Source: Leucaena leucocephala
Lineage: Eukaryota > Streptophyta > Magnoliopsida > Fabales > Fabaceae
Reading direction: 5' to 3'
Assembly: GCA_037074615.1 (NCBI GenBank)
Contig: CM073515.1
Location: forward strand, 10,315,001-10,379,000
DNA: 64,000 nucleotides
The notes below the pieces were generated by a model. That model was not told the DNA's origin and did not search any database. It saw nothing but the letters and a program-made list of their open reading frames with translations. How positions within the stretch are numbered: the stretch's first letter is position 1; each line of letters begins with the position of its first letter. Shown here one piece after another: positions 48,763 through 59,917 of this stretch. The translations under genes and the position numbers were made by a program.

Positions 48763-49734
48763 TGGTTTTGTGCATCTACATATATAGCTTTATCAGTATT
48801 TATATAAATTTTTATTTCCAAGTTATCTTCTCATATTACAACAAAATGTCTATGGCATGCTGGAAACAAGCTGCAATATCCAAGACATTCAATAGTGTGT
48901 ATGTTTCGATTTATCTGTCGTTTTATAACATCTATAAAGTAATTAATATATTTTTTTCAATAGTTTCTTTGATATGTGTGTGTCCATATATATATATATA
49001 TATATATATTATATTTGGTGTTTATTATTACGATGAGAACTGAATGAGAACTCTTTATCTACTTGTATATTTGCTAAATGGGTTTCTTCCTTTGATGTTT
49101 ATGTTGTTTTCACTTAGTCTTTTTCTCGAACTTTTATTAATATTATATATATACCCTATGTGCTTTGCTTCTTTGTAAGACTATATTTAATTATTAATGT
49201 CATTTTGTCTTTTTATAATAAAAATGTGTGCTTCTTCCAATATATGTATATATGAAATAATGTTACTCGGCATTTTACAATTAGCGAGGAGGGACAAAAA
49301 GCCCTAACAACTCAGAAAGTATATATGGCGTTGCATGTTTGATTCTCACTTTAAATTTTATATTATAATAGTTTCATAAAGTTATTTTTCAGAATAAGTT
49401 TTAGGCATAAAAAAGTAAAAAAAAAAATATTTGAATGATTGGTCTAAAAGTTCCTTCTTACTCATAACCACGCGCTGCTTTCTTCACTTTCTAGTTTCTA
49501 CTTCTGGATTCGCAAATCCCGTCACCTTCTTCTTGCTTGTTTTTGGCAATGGCGATGCCGGCGGTGGCACAAGTATCCGCACATGCTTATACTGAGTGTC
49601 TAAAACCTTCTTCTCTTCTTTGGTATATCCACATTTCTTCCACGAAGGGAACAGAAGTCTCCTTCTTCGTTCACTTCTCATTGTATAATAAATTCTGCAA
49701 AATGCAAAATGCAAAATGATATGTTACCAGATGT
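48763..49734. other. 3' flank of the terpene synthase gene
   Basis: AT-rich with an (AT)n run at about 48988-49010. 49260-49440 resembles 54890-55090 (TTATTTTTCAGAATAAGTTTT shared), so this flank was duplicated with the gene's 3' end. The open frames around 49500-49720 are not recognised. Confidence 0.5.
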
Positions 49735-49960
49735 TGTTGCCGCTCTGTGAAACCAGGCCTCACGTGATGCCCTCTCGTGTGGGAACCATGTGCCTCAAAG
49801 CCTTCGCTTAGGACCCATGGCTCAGCTCTCCACTTGGGACGGGAAGGCCAACTAGATGCATCAACCAACCCAATCAGGCGATGCCAGAGCTGTTTCCTAT
49901 CACTTAATGCCCCCCACTCGGGTTAAAAGCTAGAGCTACCCACCAGCTAAGCTTGTTGCA
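49735..49960 (+). repeat. Dispersed repeat R, copy 3
   Basis: GCTCTGTGAAACCAGGCCTC, CTTAGGACCCATGGCTCAGC and CAATCAGGCGATGCCAGAGC match 58800-58960 and the reverse complement of 18430-18690. Confidence 0.8.
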
Positions 49961-50568
49961 AAATTGAATCACTTTTTTAGCGCTAGCTACCCATCCAAAC
50001 ACTCTAATTTATTTATAATCATTTTTTCTATAAATTATTTTTTATAAAAAAAATTAAATTATTTATTTTCTATAAAACTTTCTCCAACATTTAAACCAAA
50101 CGGCTCTTGTGTAGTTTTTCACTACTACTTATCCTTGAAAGTTTCAGAGTAGTTCACTGATTTTTTTTCTTTTGCCAAATTGAACAAAAGTTCTCGTACT
50201 TTTAAGTTTTAAGAAATTACTACCAATCAAGATATACATTACAAAGTCAAGTATACCATTTAATTAGATAGGAATAAATGGATGTGATTTAACATGTTTA
50301 AAACTAAAAAGTGTTTTCCATTGATTTATTCTTTCTCACTTCAATAGCTGCAATTCACTATGGTGATTGCTGCTATATAGTGCTTGTCCAAAAACCTGTG
50401 TATCATGCACATATCTTCTTTTGTGTGTTATTTAATTTAAATAATTTGATCTCTATTTAATATTTTATTAAAAATATGGTAAAAAATGAGAGTTTTTTTA
50501 AATAGGGGCTATGCACTGACAACTTAAGGTTATAAACAAAATTAAATATGTAATCTCCTATTTATAAA
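49961..50568. other. AT-rich spacer between repeat R and CACTA element 2
   Basis: Nothing recognised. Confidence 0.35.
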
Positions 50569-50601
50569 CACTACAAAAAATCATTGATTTGGCGATAACT
50601 T

Positions 50602-50850
50602 TTCAGCGGCGACATAAAAAGTCGCCGCTGAAAATAACTCTTCAGCGGTGACATAAAAAGTCGTCGCTGAAAACCCTATTTTCAGCGGCGACATTAGTCT
50701 TACTTTCAGCGGCGACTTTTTCTTGTCGCCGCAGAAGCTCGAAAATAAAAAAAATTGTCCATACCTTTCTGCGGCAACAAAAATTGTCGCCGCAGAAGGT
50801 GTGATTCAGCGGCGACTTTTTATCTTTCAATGTCGCCGCTAAAAGTGTTC
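50602..50850. repeat. Left subterminal repeats of CACTA element 2
   Basis: Inverted pairs such as TCAGCGGCGACATAAAAAG with TCGCCGCTGAAA, repeated about five times. Confidence 0.9.
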
Positions 50851-51330
50851 ATACAAATTTTCCCCATTAAAGGAGTTTTAAGCAACTATAGAATTCAATT
50901 ATTGAATAATATTATTTTTAAATAATAAATAAAGAAATTTCACATGTTATTATAGTAAGGAGAGATTATACAGATAATAATATAATGTCTGTGAAAGAAG
51001 GAGATGAAGTGGACATAAAATACATACATACATTCTTAATTACTGTTGTATATATCATTTGTTGAACAAAAAATTCATAAAATGCGTATCTTGGAGTTTA
51101 AAAAATTATAAAAGAGTTTATTTCCTTAAAAGAGACCCAAATGATATAATAGCTATTTTTCAAACATTAAAAGCCTATTTTCTTAGAAAATTTAAGAAAA
51201 ATAGTTATAAATTATTATTTACCTAGAAAATTTTATAAAAAATCTCTAATAAGTTGAAGAAGTTATTGGGGAAAAATATCACTATTTTATTAAGTGGATT
51301 ATTTTTAAAAATTATTTGATAAAAGTAAGA

Positions 51331-51450
51331 CTTTCAGCGGCGACTTTTCTTGTCGCCGCTAAAAGTAGACTTTTAGCGGTGACTTTTCTTGTCGTCGCTA
51401 AAAGTAGACTTTTAGCGGCAACTTTTTCTTATCGCCGCTGAAAGCCAATT
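51331..51450. repeat. Second internal block of GCGGCGAC palindromes
   Basis: Three tandem palindromic units (GCGGCGACTTTTCTTGTCGC type, spaced about 42 bp) lie 480 bp inside the left array and 85 bp before the chimeric ATG. Confidence 0.9.
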
Positions 51451-51534
51451 TATTTTGCCACCCCTTTAAACACTTCAGTTCCTTCAATTTTTTCTCATTG
51501 CATCATCGTCATCTTCGAACGTTCTAGAACCAGA

Positions 51535-52563
51535 ATGGGAGCGTCGGAAGAGTGGTCTGAGGAGGGACGAGCTTGTGATGCCAGAGATCAAACTCGTAGC
51601 GCCGTTGACCTCCTGAGGTGAACTCTTTGACTCCGTCTTTAGCTCTGTCTCCTCTGCTCTTTCGATTTTGGATTAGGTCACCGATTTAAGTTGAGATTTT
51701 GAGTGGTCTATAGTCGATTTAGCTAAGATGAGTAAAGATTGAAGCACTTAAACATAGATCTAGACTAAAGCGTGGGGGTTCTTTTTTTCTTTGTTTGCGA
51801 CATTGCTGTGCGTGTGTGAGAGCAGAACACCTTTTGTGATTGCGTTACGGATTTAGCATTTTCAGAATTTTGTGATTGCGGGAGATTCTGATGTTTTGTT
51901 TTCCTAGAACAAGCATCAATTACTGAAAGGCAATTAGATGCTTTAGGTGCTTCTATATGATGTTGTAGCTTAACCGTGTGATCTTTCATTCACTCGCTCC
52001 GCTATTTTTGGATCATTTGCTCATAAGCGTCTCTGCAATTTCATTCTGAGCTAGTAAAAAATTAGTCCGATCCTCATAAATTGTTATTTACTTATAATTC
52101 TAAAATCGTTCTTGTGTTTGTCTAGTGACTTTACTGAGAACTGCTTTTACGAATAGCTTTAATTTTAACAGACTGGAACTTTTTTGCATTTGTGCAGGTC
52201 ACGAACTGCTGTTGCTCCACTAGAGCAGTTGAAAATTTTGCTACAGGTTAGTTTATTTTGTTGTTTACATCTATTTGGGAATAGCTATCACGATTCGTTC
52301 CTTTTACCATTTTATGTAGGCTCATTAGTATATCCTATAACTATTATTGTGTGCTGGTCTAGATTTATTAAATAAGTTAGTAGACCTTGCCATATGCAGG
52401 TCCAGAATCCCTATAGCATTAAATACAATGGAACTTTACAAGGCCTCAAGTACATTTGGAGAACTGAAGGTTTCCATGGACTATTCAAAGGGAATGGAAC
52501 TAATTGTGCTCGTATCGTTCCTAATTCTGCTGTGAAGTTCTTCAGCTATGAGCAAGCGTCCAA
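51535..52563 (+). pseudogene. Chimeric frame: unknown first exon joined to adenine-nucleotide-carrier exons
   Basis: Exons 51535-51617 (ATG), 52198-52246 and 52400-52563 have GT/AG borders and matching phases (83, 49 and 164 nt), giving an open frame of 98 codons. Exon 1 (MGASEEWSEEGRACDARD) matches nothing I know. Exons 2-3 read SRTAVAPLEQLKILLQ, with the mitochondrial carrier signature P-x-E-x-x-K, then VQNPYSIKYNGTLQGL, IWRTEGFHGLFKGNG (second half of the signature) and NCARIVPNSAVKFFSYEQAS. This fits one repeat of a plant ADNT1-type mitochondrial adenine nucleotide transporter. The other two repeats are absent and no stop follows in exon 3, so it cannot transport. Introns were kept, so capture was at DNA level. 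Confidence 0.85.
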
Positions 52564-53936
52564 GTAAGTTTTTCCTTTATGGATAGCATGATGAATTTGA
52601 TGATTTATTGTCTGGAATTTTCACTTTATAGATAATAGTACTGTGTATTGCTTTTCTCGCTAACATTTGTAAAATCTGATGATTTCCTTCTGTTAATCCT
52701 TTCACTTTTTTCAACACATCAGGGGGTTTACTCAAGTGAAAATGTACTTTCATGTTCCTTTATCTTAGGAGTATTTTCATGTTACCTATAATTTATTCTC
52801 CAGTTTTAATTCCCATGCTCATCTTTATGCAAATTCAAGGCCCTGAACTTCAACATGCTTGTTGCCATATTTGCCGACAAAATCTCTAGTTACCATTAGG
52901 CATTCTGTTGTTTTCTTAAAAGGTTTTTTGATGCACGGTTTTGTTGTCATTAGATATTTTGTCTAAGGTGGAGAAAGTTATGAGCGAAATAGGAGGTGAC
53001 ATGTCGCTGTAGGTATCCATGGCTTTTAGAATGACTCTGATCGAAGCAGTTTAGCAACTCTAGCTGGTAACTGAAGCATGGGGACCTTCACATTCTATTC
53101 AATGGGAAAGAGAGCTTCCATCGGTTCACAAGAAAGATAAAAGAAAAATGAGCTTATACTCTATCCCCTCCTCTGTTTTAATTCCTCTTTAACTTGCTAA
53201 TCTAAGGTTTAATGGCATGTTAGCTTCTAATACAAGGTGATTCAGCATATAGCAAATTTAGTTTAAAAAAAATAGAAGGGCAATCTGTTGATTTTCTTTC
53301 TTGGCTACAAGGAAATGTTGATCATCCCACTTTGAAATTACATATTTTTTTACTGGGTTTTCTTTTCGGTGAAACTCCAAGACAAAATTATAGATAACCA
53401 TTGTCCTAATTATAATCAGAATTTTAGCTTGACAATTTATTTTTTGGTTATATAGCATAAACTTTTGGTCATTAATTGTGAGTGCATATTTCATGGTAGA
53501 AAGAAAAGAAGCTTAAGTACATAAATGTTCTATTTTCATAAATGAAAATATTTGGGATACATAGAATTATAAAAGTATATTATAATAATTATTATAATTG
53601 GATTTTCAGGAGGAGGAGGAAGTAGAATAGATTGAAGAAGCCGAACCAAAAGATAACCAAGATATAGTCAGATTAAAAGATAATAAAGTTGAAGTTAAAA
53701 AAGCCCCTTCAAATGATTGGAGTTCAATTGTTGAAAGATTCTCATCAACATTTTTATTTTATTTTTAAATTTATCTTAGTAAATGATGTATTCTCATATT
53801 TTAAAGGATTATGTGAATTATTCATTAATATTATTAAATTTTAGTTCATTTAGTTATTTATTATTTGATTTATATATTTATAAGTTTATTATAGGTTTTT
53901 ATTTAAAAATTTAGGAAAAAAATTAAAAATAATTAT
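52564..53936. other. Interior of CACTA element 2 downstream of captured exons
   Basis: 52564 to about 53100 may be captured carrier intron. After a possible acceptor at 53610, 53611-53768 gives an acidic/basic reading frame (EEEEVE, stop, IEEAEPKDNQD, VEVKKAPSNDWSSIVERFSS) that may be the end of an old CACTA gene. The rest is AT-rich. Confidence 0.4.
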
Positions 53937-54255
53937 TCACTTTCAGCGGCGACAATTGTCGCCATTGATTCCACATTAGGCGGTGACAATTATGTCGCCG
54001 CTGACTCCACATTAGGCGCGACAATTATGTCGCCGCCAATTCTACTTTTAGCGGCGACATTTGTCGCCGCCTTTACTTTGCCTTTGGTGGCGACATTGTC
54101 TTACTGCTTTTTGTTGTACTTTCAGCGGTGACCTAATATCGCCGCTGATTGTTGACATTCAACGGCGACTTTCAATTGTCGCCGCTAATACTTATAGGCG
54201 ACAGTCTCATAGGCGACGACTTAGCGGAGACAAAAAGTCACCGCTGAAAGTTAAT
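53937..54255. repeat. Right subterminal repeats of CACTA element 2
   Basis: Many GCGGCGAC/GTCGCCGC units, for example TTAGCGGCGACATTTGTCGC, ending about 15 bp from the terminus. Confidence 0.9.
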
Positions 54256-54589
54256 TTTTTTGTAGTGAAAGGAGCGTTCATGCTACTAGATTATAAAGTT
54301 ATTGGCAAAATAAAAGTTTCCAATTGTCCATTTAAAAATTAGTATTATAATAAATTATTCAAATAAAATTGTATTTTTTATTTAAAATAAGTGTATAATC
54401 CCTTTTGAATAGAATGTAAATATTTTTTTATCTCTCCTAATAAATATATTTTTAAGATTTAAACTTGTGTTATATTTCTTATAAAAGTGAGGCCATTTAT
54501 CAACTCAACCTATAACTTGTTGGTTATTCAAATAAAATTGTATTGATGTAAAGAAAATACAAATGATATAATTTTATACTTTGCGTACT

Positions 54590-54800
54590 TGTACGACTTG
54601 CAAATGACCTCGCCTCATCCAAGATTCGTCGTTTCAAAGTCATCATCAAGTAATGAGTGTAGTGACGACGTCGTTCCCAAATCACTGAAATGCTACATGA
54701 ATGAAACTACATATTATGAGTATGTCTACAGTTTGATGTGCGAAACATGGAAGAAGATGAATAATGAAGCAGTGCATAATAATAATTCTGAATTCTTCCA
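54590..54800 (+). pseudogene. Truncated terpene synthase exon fragment
   Basis: Nearly identical to 40515-40735 of the terpene synthase last exon, including CGACTTGCAAATGACCTCGC, DVVPKSLKCYMNET and YVYSLMCETWKKMN. A ~20-bp deletion removes the GASEEEA segment, an indel near 54635 shifts the frame, and the match stops after GTGCATAATAATAATTCTG. It shares the parent gene's degenerate NDLAS.KIR motif. No upstream exons are present between the CACTA element and this fragment. Confidence 0.93.
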
Positions 54801-55345
54801 CATTTTAGGGATTGGTAGCCTCTCCTCTTAATATAAATATCTCTTTTAGAACTCAAATTTAAAATTTAAATAGATATAAAGTTACTATTTATAAGATAAA
54901 GTGTTACTCAACATGTTACAATTGATGATGAGAAAAAAGTACTAAAAACTCATAGAGTGTAGGCTTGCTTGTTTATGTTTTCAAATTTTACTTTAACCCA
55001 AAAACAATTTTTTCAATTTTTACGTTTTTAGGTTAGTTTCATGAAGTTATTTTTCAGAATAAGTTTTGAGAAGAAAAAAATCTGTTTAAATGATTGATTT
55101 AAAACACATCTCTTCCACTTCTGCCCCCAATTTTACAGAACTAGAAATAAATTGAACAAGTAAAACTTGTTCTATTTTTTTTGGGTAAAAAAATTGTTCT
55201 ATTTTTATTTTTTAGAATACATTGTTATTTTTTTTATTTTGCAACACTTAACTAAAAAAATAATTATCAAACAATTTTTTTGTTTTAATTAAAAAACAAA
55301 ACATTCTTCTTTGAATAAGGAATCAAACAAGGCATATATTTTTGT
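54801..55345. other. Flank of the terpene synthase fragment
   Basis: 54890-55090 resembles the 3' flank of the main gene (49260-49440). The remainder is AT-rich with nothing recognised. Confidence 0.5.
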
Positions 55346-55439
55346 CTATGTCAAGTTTGATTGATGACATTGATATTGTATTTTGACAAATGATAATTTG
55401 TAGATTGATTGTGTAAATGCTTCTAAAATATAAGTAATA

Positions 55440-56220
55440 TTAATTATTTAGATATATTTTGTACCAAATATAATTTAAAAATAATTATTATATTTGAATT
55501 TAGTTTATTTCAAAATAGCTAATCATGGTAGAAAAGAGTTTTACTAAAATTTAAAAGAAACTCTACCATAGTTATAAAAATAACTTTTCTTAAAATTCAA
55601 ATAATTCATATACTATTAGATTATGTATAATGAAACATAATGTGTTAATATACAGGTATTCTACACATACCTTCAAAGGAGAAGAATATACAATTAATAT
55701 AACTTTAATTAAGCCTCTAAAATTTTTCCTAAGATCCTAGGATGGAACTATCACTTGAAAAATGTTAATAATAATAGAGTGAGACAAACGTCTCAGTAAT
55801 CAACAATTCTACTCATCATGGGTACTAACATGTGCTCATGAGGTGTTAAATGGGATCAATCATAAAATACAATATAAAAAAAAACATATCATAATAAAAT
55901 TAAATGGATAACCCACCCAAGTTCCTTCCATCAAACCAACTGAACTGCCTTATTTTCGCTAAAGACAAAAGTAATGGGATAACATAATCTCAAACTCTCA
56001 ACCTCAGGATAACTCAAAAGTTGAGACCCACCACCCCAATGATTGAGTTTCTTTTTATAACTATGATAGAGTTTCTTTTTATAACCATAGTAAAACTCTT
56101 TTCTACTATAATTAGTTCTTTTGAAATAAACCAAATTCAGGTATAATAATTATTTTTAAATTATATTGGGTACAAAATAGATATAAATAATTAATATTAC
56201 TTATATTTTAGGAGAATTTT
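55440..56220. repeat. Inverted repeat, about 190-bp arms
   Basis: 55430-55620 and 56030-56220 are reverse complements over most of their length (shared TAATATTAATTATTTA, CTAATCATGGTAGAAAAGAG and ACTCTACCATAGTTATAAA with few changes). The 400-bp spacer contains the reverse complement of landmarks from 32700-32800. Confidence 0.8.
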
Positions 56221-56324
56221 ACATATTGTCAATGTTATTTGATAATATTTTGAAAATCAATTTTGTTAGAATATATATTTTGATTATGTCAAACTAAGTA
56301 GTATTTGTTTGAAGTTGTTTGAAT

Positions 56325-56930
56325 TAATCCATTAATCGTTAGATTAATTTGTCAAATTAATACATTAATCTGTTCATATTTGTGTCTCTTGAGTTAATCA
56401 ATCAATTATTTAATCGATTAATCTATATTAATGGATTAATTGTTCGATTAATGTCATAAAGTTGCTTTATGAAAATTGAAAAAAGAGAGTCAATTAATCG
56501 ATTAGTTATTTGATTAATGAGTGATCATTAATTGATTGACGATTCGATTAATGTATTGAAATTTCTCTCTAAAATTGAAAAGATAAATCAATTAATTGAT
56601 TAGTTAACCAATTAATTATAATTAATTGATTTCCTGTTAGATTAATTTATTCATAACTATTTTTCCTTTAGTCAAAATAAACTCTATTAATCGATTAGTT
56701 AATCGATTAATTTATATTAATCCATTAACTGTTCAATTAATTAATGCATAATCATTTTGTGAAATTCAAATCTAAATCATTTAATTGATTAATTTGTATT
56801 AATGAATTAATTGTTCGATTAATATGTGTTAAAAACATTTCTGTATCAATTCCTCTAAAGACTTTAATTGACTAGATATTCGATTAATTTACATTAATCA
56901 ATTAGTTACTCTATTAATTTCATATATTTT
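56325..56930. repeat. Cluster of ATTAATCGATTAAT-type palindromes, partly tandem
   Basis: About 25 occurrences of near-palindromic ATTAATCGATTA/ATTAATTGATTA within 600 bp. Two to three units of roughly 100-110 bp share the order TTCGATTAATG, AAATTGAAAA and AATTAATCGATTAG. Confidence 0.75.
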
Positions 56931-58710
56931 AAGAATCATTCTCTCTTTACGTTGAAATTGATTGAATCTCTATCTAAGCTATATATGTTTGATTCAAACA
57001 TGAAATATACGTATGTTTCTCCTCATTATTCATTATATATCCCTTGAGAAACTTATCTTATCAAATTATATTATATATTATTAAAAATTTTGATCAAGGT
57101 GATGCTCCATTTTCGGTTTCACTCATTAATTGAAATATTAATAGAATTAATGATAATTAATCAATTAAAACATTGTATTTTTTTAGTATGAAAAATTAAA
57201 TTTGGATTCGATTAATATGGAGAAACTGTGAAGAAAACGTTAGAAGAAGAAGAAATCAATCGACTATAAATTAATGAATTAATTAAACTCTTGATTGTCT
57301 AAACAAAAGAGTGAAAAAATAGCAAAGGAAAAAGATGATGATCGATAAATCAACTCAAATATTACACTATTATGCTTTGCGTTGATATATGTTGAGTATT
57401 TTAACTATATCTCAAGATATACTTATCCGATTGAGGTGAAACTTAATTCATATGAAACTAAACTCAAAATTCTATCCAATGACACTAATTTCATTACCTA
57501 AGAGTCTTATATGAGGGAGATATGATGCTCGCAATATGGAAACTAGAATTAACTCTTTGATCATGATCTCTACTCACTAAATTGATCATATATTTCTGTC
57601 TATAATAAATTTTGGAGTCAAACTTAGTTTATTAGAAAGTAGACACATAGTGCTTTCTGAGGATAGGTTCTTTCCTATGTTTGGAGTTAAAATAGAGGAG
57701 ATTATGATAATTGAAAGATGACTATTATTCTTGAATTCAAAGATAATCATAAGATAAAAGAAAATCAAGTGCTGAACTATTATTACCAAAACTTCTCTTG
57801 ATTGTATCAAACTTCATTTAAAGTATCTAAAGAAATAATTAGAATGATATTAGACGAAGATTAAAATCAACATACTCTCAATAGTAAAAAGTCACTTTGT
57901 GTCTGAAGCTTCAATGACTAGATCCAATGGTCATATTCTAAATGAAAGAAGAAGCGTTCAACGAAGAAAGATATTATTCTTAACGGTCAAAAGCTCAAAC
58001 TTCATCTATAAATAAGAGAACATTCAAGGAGTGAGACGAGCTATGAATGCATCATCATAATGCTAAGATATGGTTAAACTAAGAAAGTCTCAAACTCTAT
58101 GTTACTCGTTATGTACCATTATCATATCTTGAGAGAGAGAGAAATATAATGCACTATAATGTATTCTTTACTCTATTTGAGAGAGTTTTATATTTCATCA
58201 TCTTTATCCAAATTTGAGAGCAAACCTTAAAATTAGGAATTCAAGGTGGGATTTGACCTTATCTCTCTAAAGGGGAGTGTTGCCACTAGAGAGTGGTGTT
58301 ACCTTAGGATTGAGGAGGTTCTCAATTAGCCACTAAAATTAAGATTGTGAAGGCTACAAAGAGCCTGTTATAATCTTGACAGATAGTGGATTATAAATCT
58401 CAATGAGAAGTTGAGGACTGGAGCAAGTCAAGGAAGTATAGAACTAGGATAATTATTCTGTGTAATCTTTTCTTCTTTAACTCTTTATATTTCTAGCAAG
58501 TCATTTAAATTATCTGATCAAATTTTTCAACCTTATCTATTTCACTTATTAGATTGCAAAAGAATTTCAAGAGTTTTAGCAAAGTTTTAAAATCTCGCAA
58601 ACACCCGATTAACATATTCTTCTATATTTCCCTCTTATTGATAATTAAACAGTTTAATCCTTACCATGTGCAAAAAGATACATTGGTAACAGAAACAGAA
58701 AGACAAAAAA

Positions 58711-59110
58711 AGTGATGGTTCAAGCAACTAGGCTCACTTGGCATTGTGGCCTAGAGATGCAGCAACCTGTGACCCTTCCATTGTGAGGAGCCAGAGGTTG
58801 TCGCTGCTCTGTGAAACTAGCCTCACGCAGTGCCCTCTCGTCTAGGAACCATGAGCCCCAAGCTTTCGCTTAGGACCCATGGCTCAGCTCTCCACTTAGA
58901 ATGGGCAGGCTAGCTAGATGTGTCAACCAACCCAACCAAGCAATGCCAGAGCCGTGTTCCATCACCTTAATGCCCCCACTCAGGTTATAAGCTAGCACTA
59001 CCAAGCTCGGCAAGCTGCACATTGCACCACAGTTTTATGTAGTATAGTTTATTTTTTATACTAGTCGATGTGAGACTTGCATTCACACGTGCTTGTCCTC
59101 AAACTAATAT
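58711..59110 (+). repeat. Dispersed repeat R, longest copy
   Basis: Runs from AAAAAAAGTGATGGTTCAAG through GTGCCCTCTCGTCTAGGAAC and CTTAGGACCCATGGCTCAGC to TACTAGTCGATGTGAGAC. Both edge regions are shared with 62928-63150. Confidence 0.8.
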
Positions 59111-59390
59111 TACATATATGTCCCTTCATAAATGATTAATGTTCTGTGAGTCTGATCATTTAAAGAGCATCCCAAACATTATATATATATAAAGTTGTGG
59201 TATACGACTCTAATAAAGATGAACATGTAGGTTTTTTATTACACCAAAGCTAGCCTTGAAAGCTTCCTCGAAAAGAAGTTCTCATACTTTCCAGATAATA
59301 TTTTTAAAAAAAATTATAAAAATTTGGTTCAAACAATGGACACTAATATGACCTCTAAGTTCTTTCATAATTAATAAGAGTATTCACAAA
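59111..59390. other. Spacer
   Basis: AT-rich, nothing recognised. Confidence 0.3.
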
Positions 59391-59492
59391 CCTGCACGAC
59401 ATTGGTATCGCCTAAAAATAAGAGAGATTCCCTACTCTTAGATCGTGGATAAGCCCAACCTCATTTCAAAAATTCTTGTACAAAAAAAAAAA
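59391..59492 (+). mobile_element. 5'-truncated SINE fragment
   Basis: GACATTGGTATCGCCTA, CTTAGATCGTGGATAAGCCC and TTCTTGTACAAAAAAAAAA match the 3' part of the SINE at 12328-12596, including the A tail. Confidence 0.85.
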
Positions 59493-59917
59493 CAGAGTAC
59501 TCAAAATATAAATTTGAAAAATATAACAAAATCTTTTAAGTTTTAACTTAATTAATTTCATTAAGTTTAACAGCTGGACCCTGGTTCTCATGTTTGAAGG
59601 CTGGGAATTTCTTTTCTTTTTCTTTTTCTTTTTTTTTTTGCCTTTGGTTCGAGTTACATTATCTTAGCCAGCTTGCATTAATTAAGAGGAAGCTCTTCGT
59701 TATTATTTATATTGAGATTCCGTTTTTTGTTAAGCTATTTCTAATGATCTTGAGAAGACTCAAGGTGTTTGACTTGGATGGGCAATGTAAGTCTAACGAA
59801 CACCGATTAATATCAATGAAGATAGTGGAAAATTAAATCAAACAAATGATAAATTACAAAGTTAATTATATAATTTATATAAGAATAAATTAATGGATGA
59901 TTTAAAATGTTTAAATC
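59493..59917. other. Spacer left of the satellite
   Basis: A TTTCTTTTTC run at 59608-59640 and an 80-codon frame of no recognisable family. Probably non-coding. Confidence 0.35.

Larger units (their letters stand above)
50569..54267. mobile_element. Non-autonomous CACTA element carrying host gene exons (Pack-type)
   Basis: Starts CACTACAAAAAATC and ends TTTTTTTGTAGTG, with target duplication AAA on both sides (50566-50568 and 54268-54270). It is 3.7 kb long and has no transposase. Subterminal GCGGCGAC palindromes match those of CACTA element 1, so it is probably a related family mobilised in trans. The interior holds three plus-strand exons, two of them from a mitochondrial carrier gene. Confidence 0.95.
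55346..58650. repeat. Degenerate LTR-like block (possible Sirevirus-type copia LTR)
   Basis: The left part resembles plant Sirevirus LTR starts (TGTCAAGTTTGATTGATGAC, then TTTTGACAAATGATAA). The right part (58250-58480: AGGGGAGTGTTGCCACTAG, GAGTGGTGTTACCTTAGG, GGACTGGAGCAAGTCAAGG, then GATAATTATTCTGTGTAA) resembles their 3' regions. No coding frame, no partner LTR and no confirmed ends. The assignment rests on style only. Confidence 0.35.

Noticed and set aside
49484..49714. Basic minus-strand frame (KTSKKKVTGF)
   Set aside because: No recognised family and no splice context; overlapped by another frame on the plus strand.
50602..50850. CRISPR-like regular repeats
   Set aside because: Repeats are palindromic, irregularly spaced and at the ends of a CACTA element in a plant genome.
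54061..54342. Plus-strand 93-codon frame
   Set aside because: Composed of subterminal CACTA repeats and runs past the transposon end.
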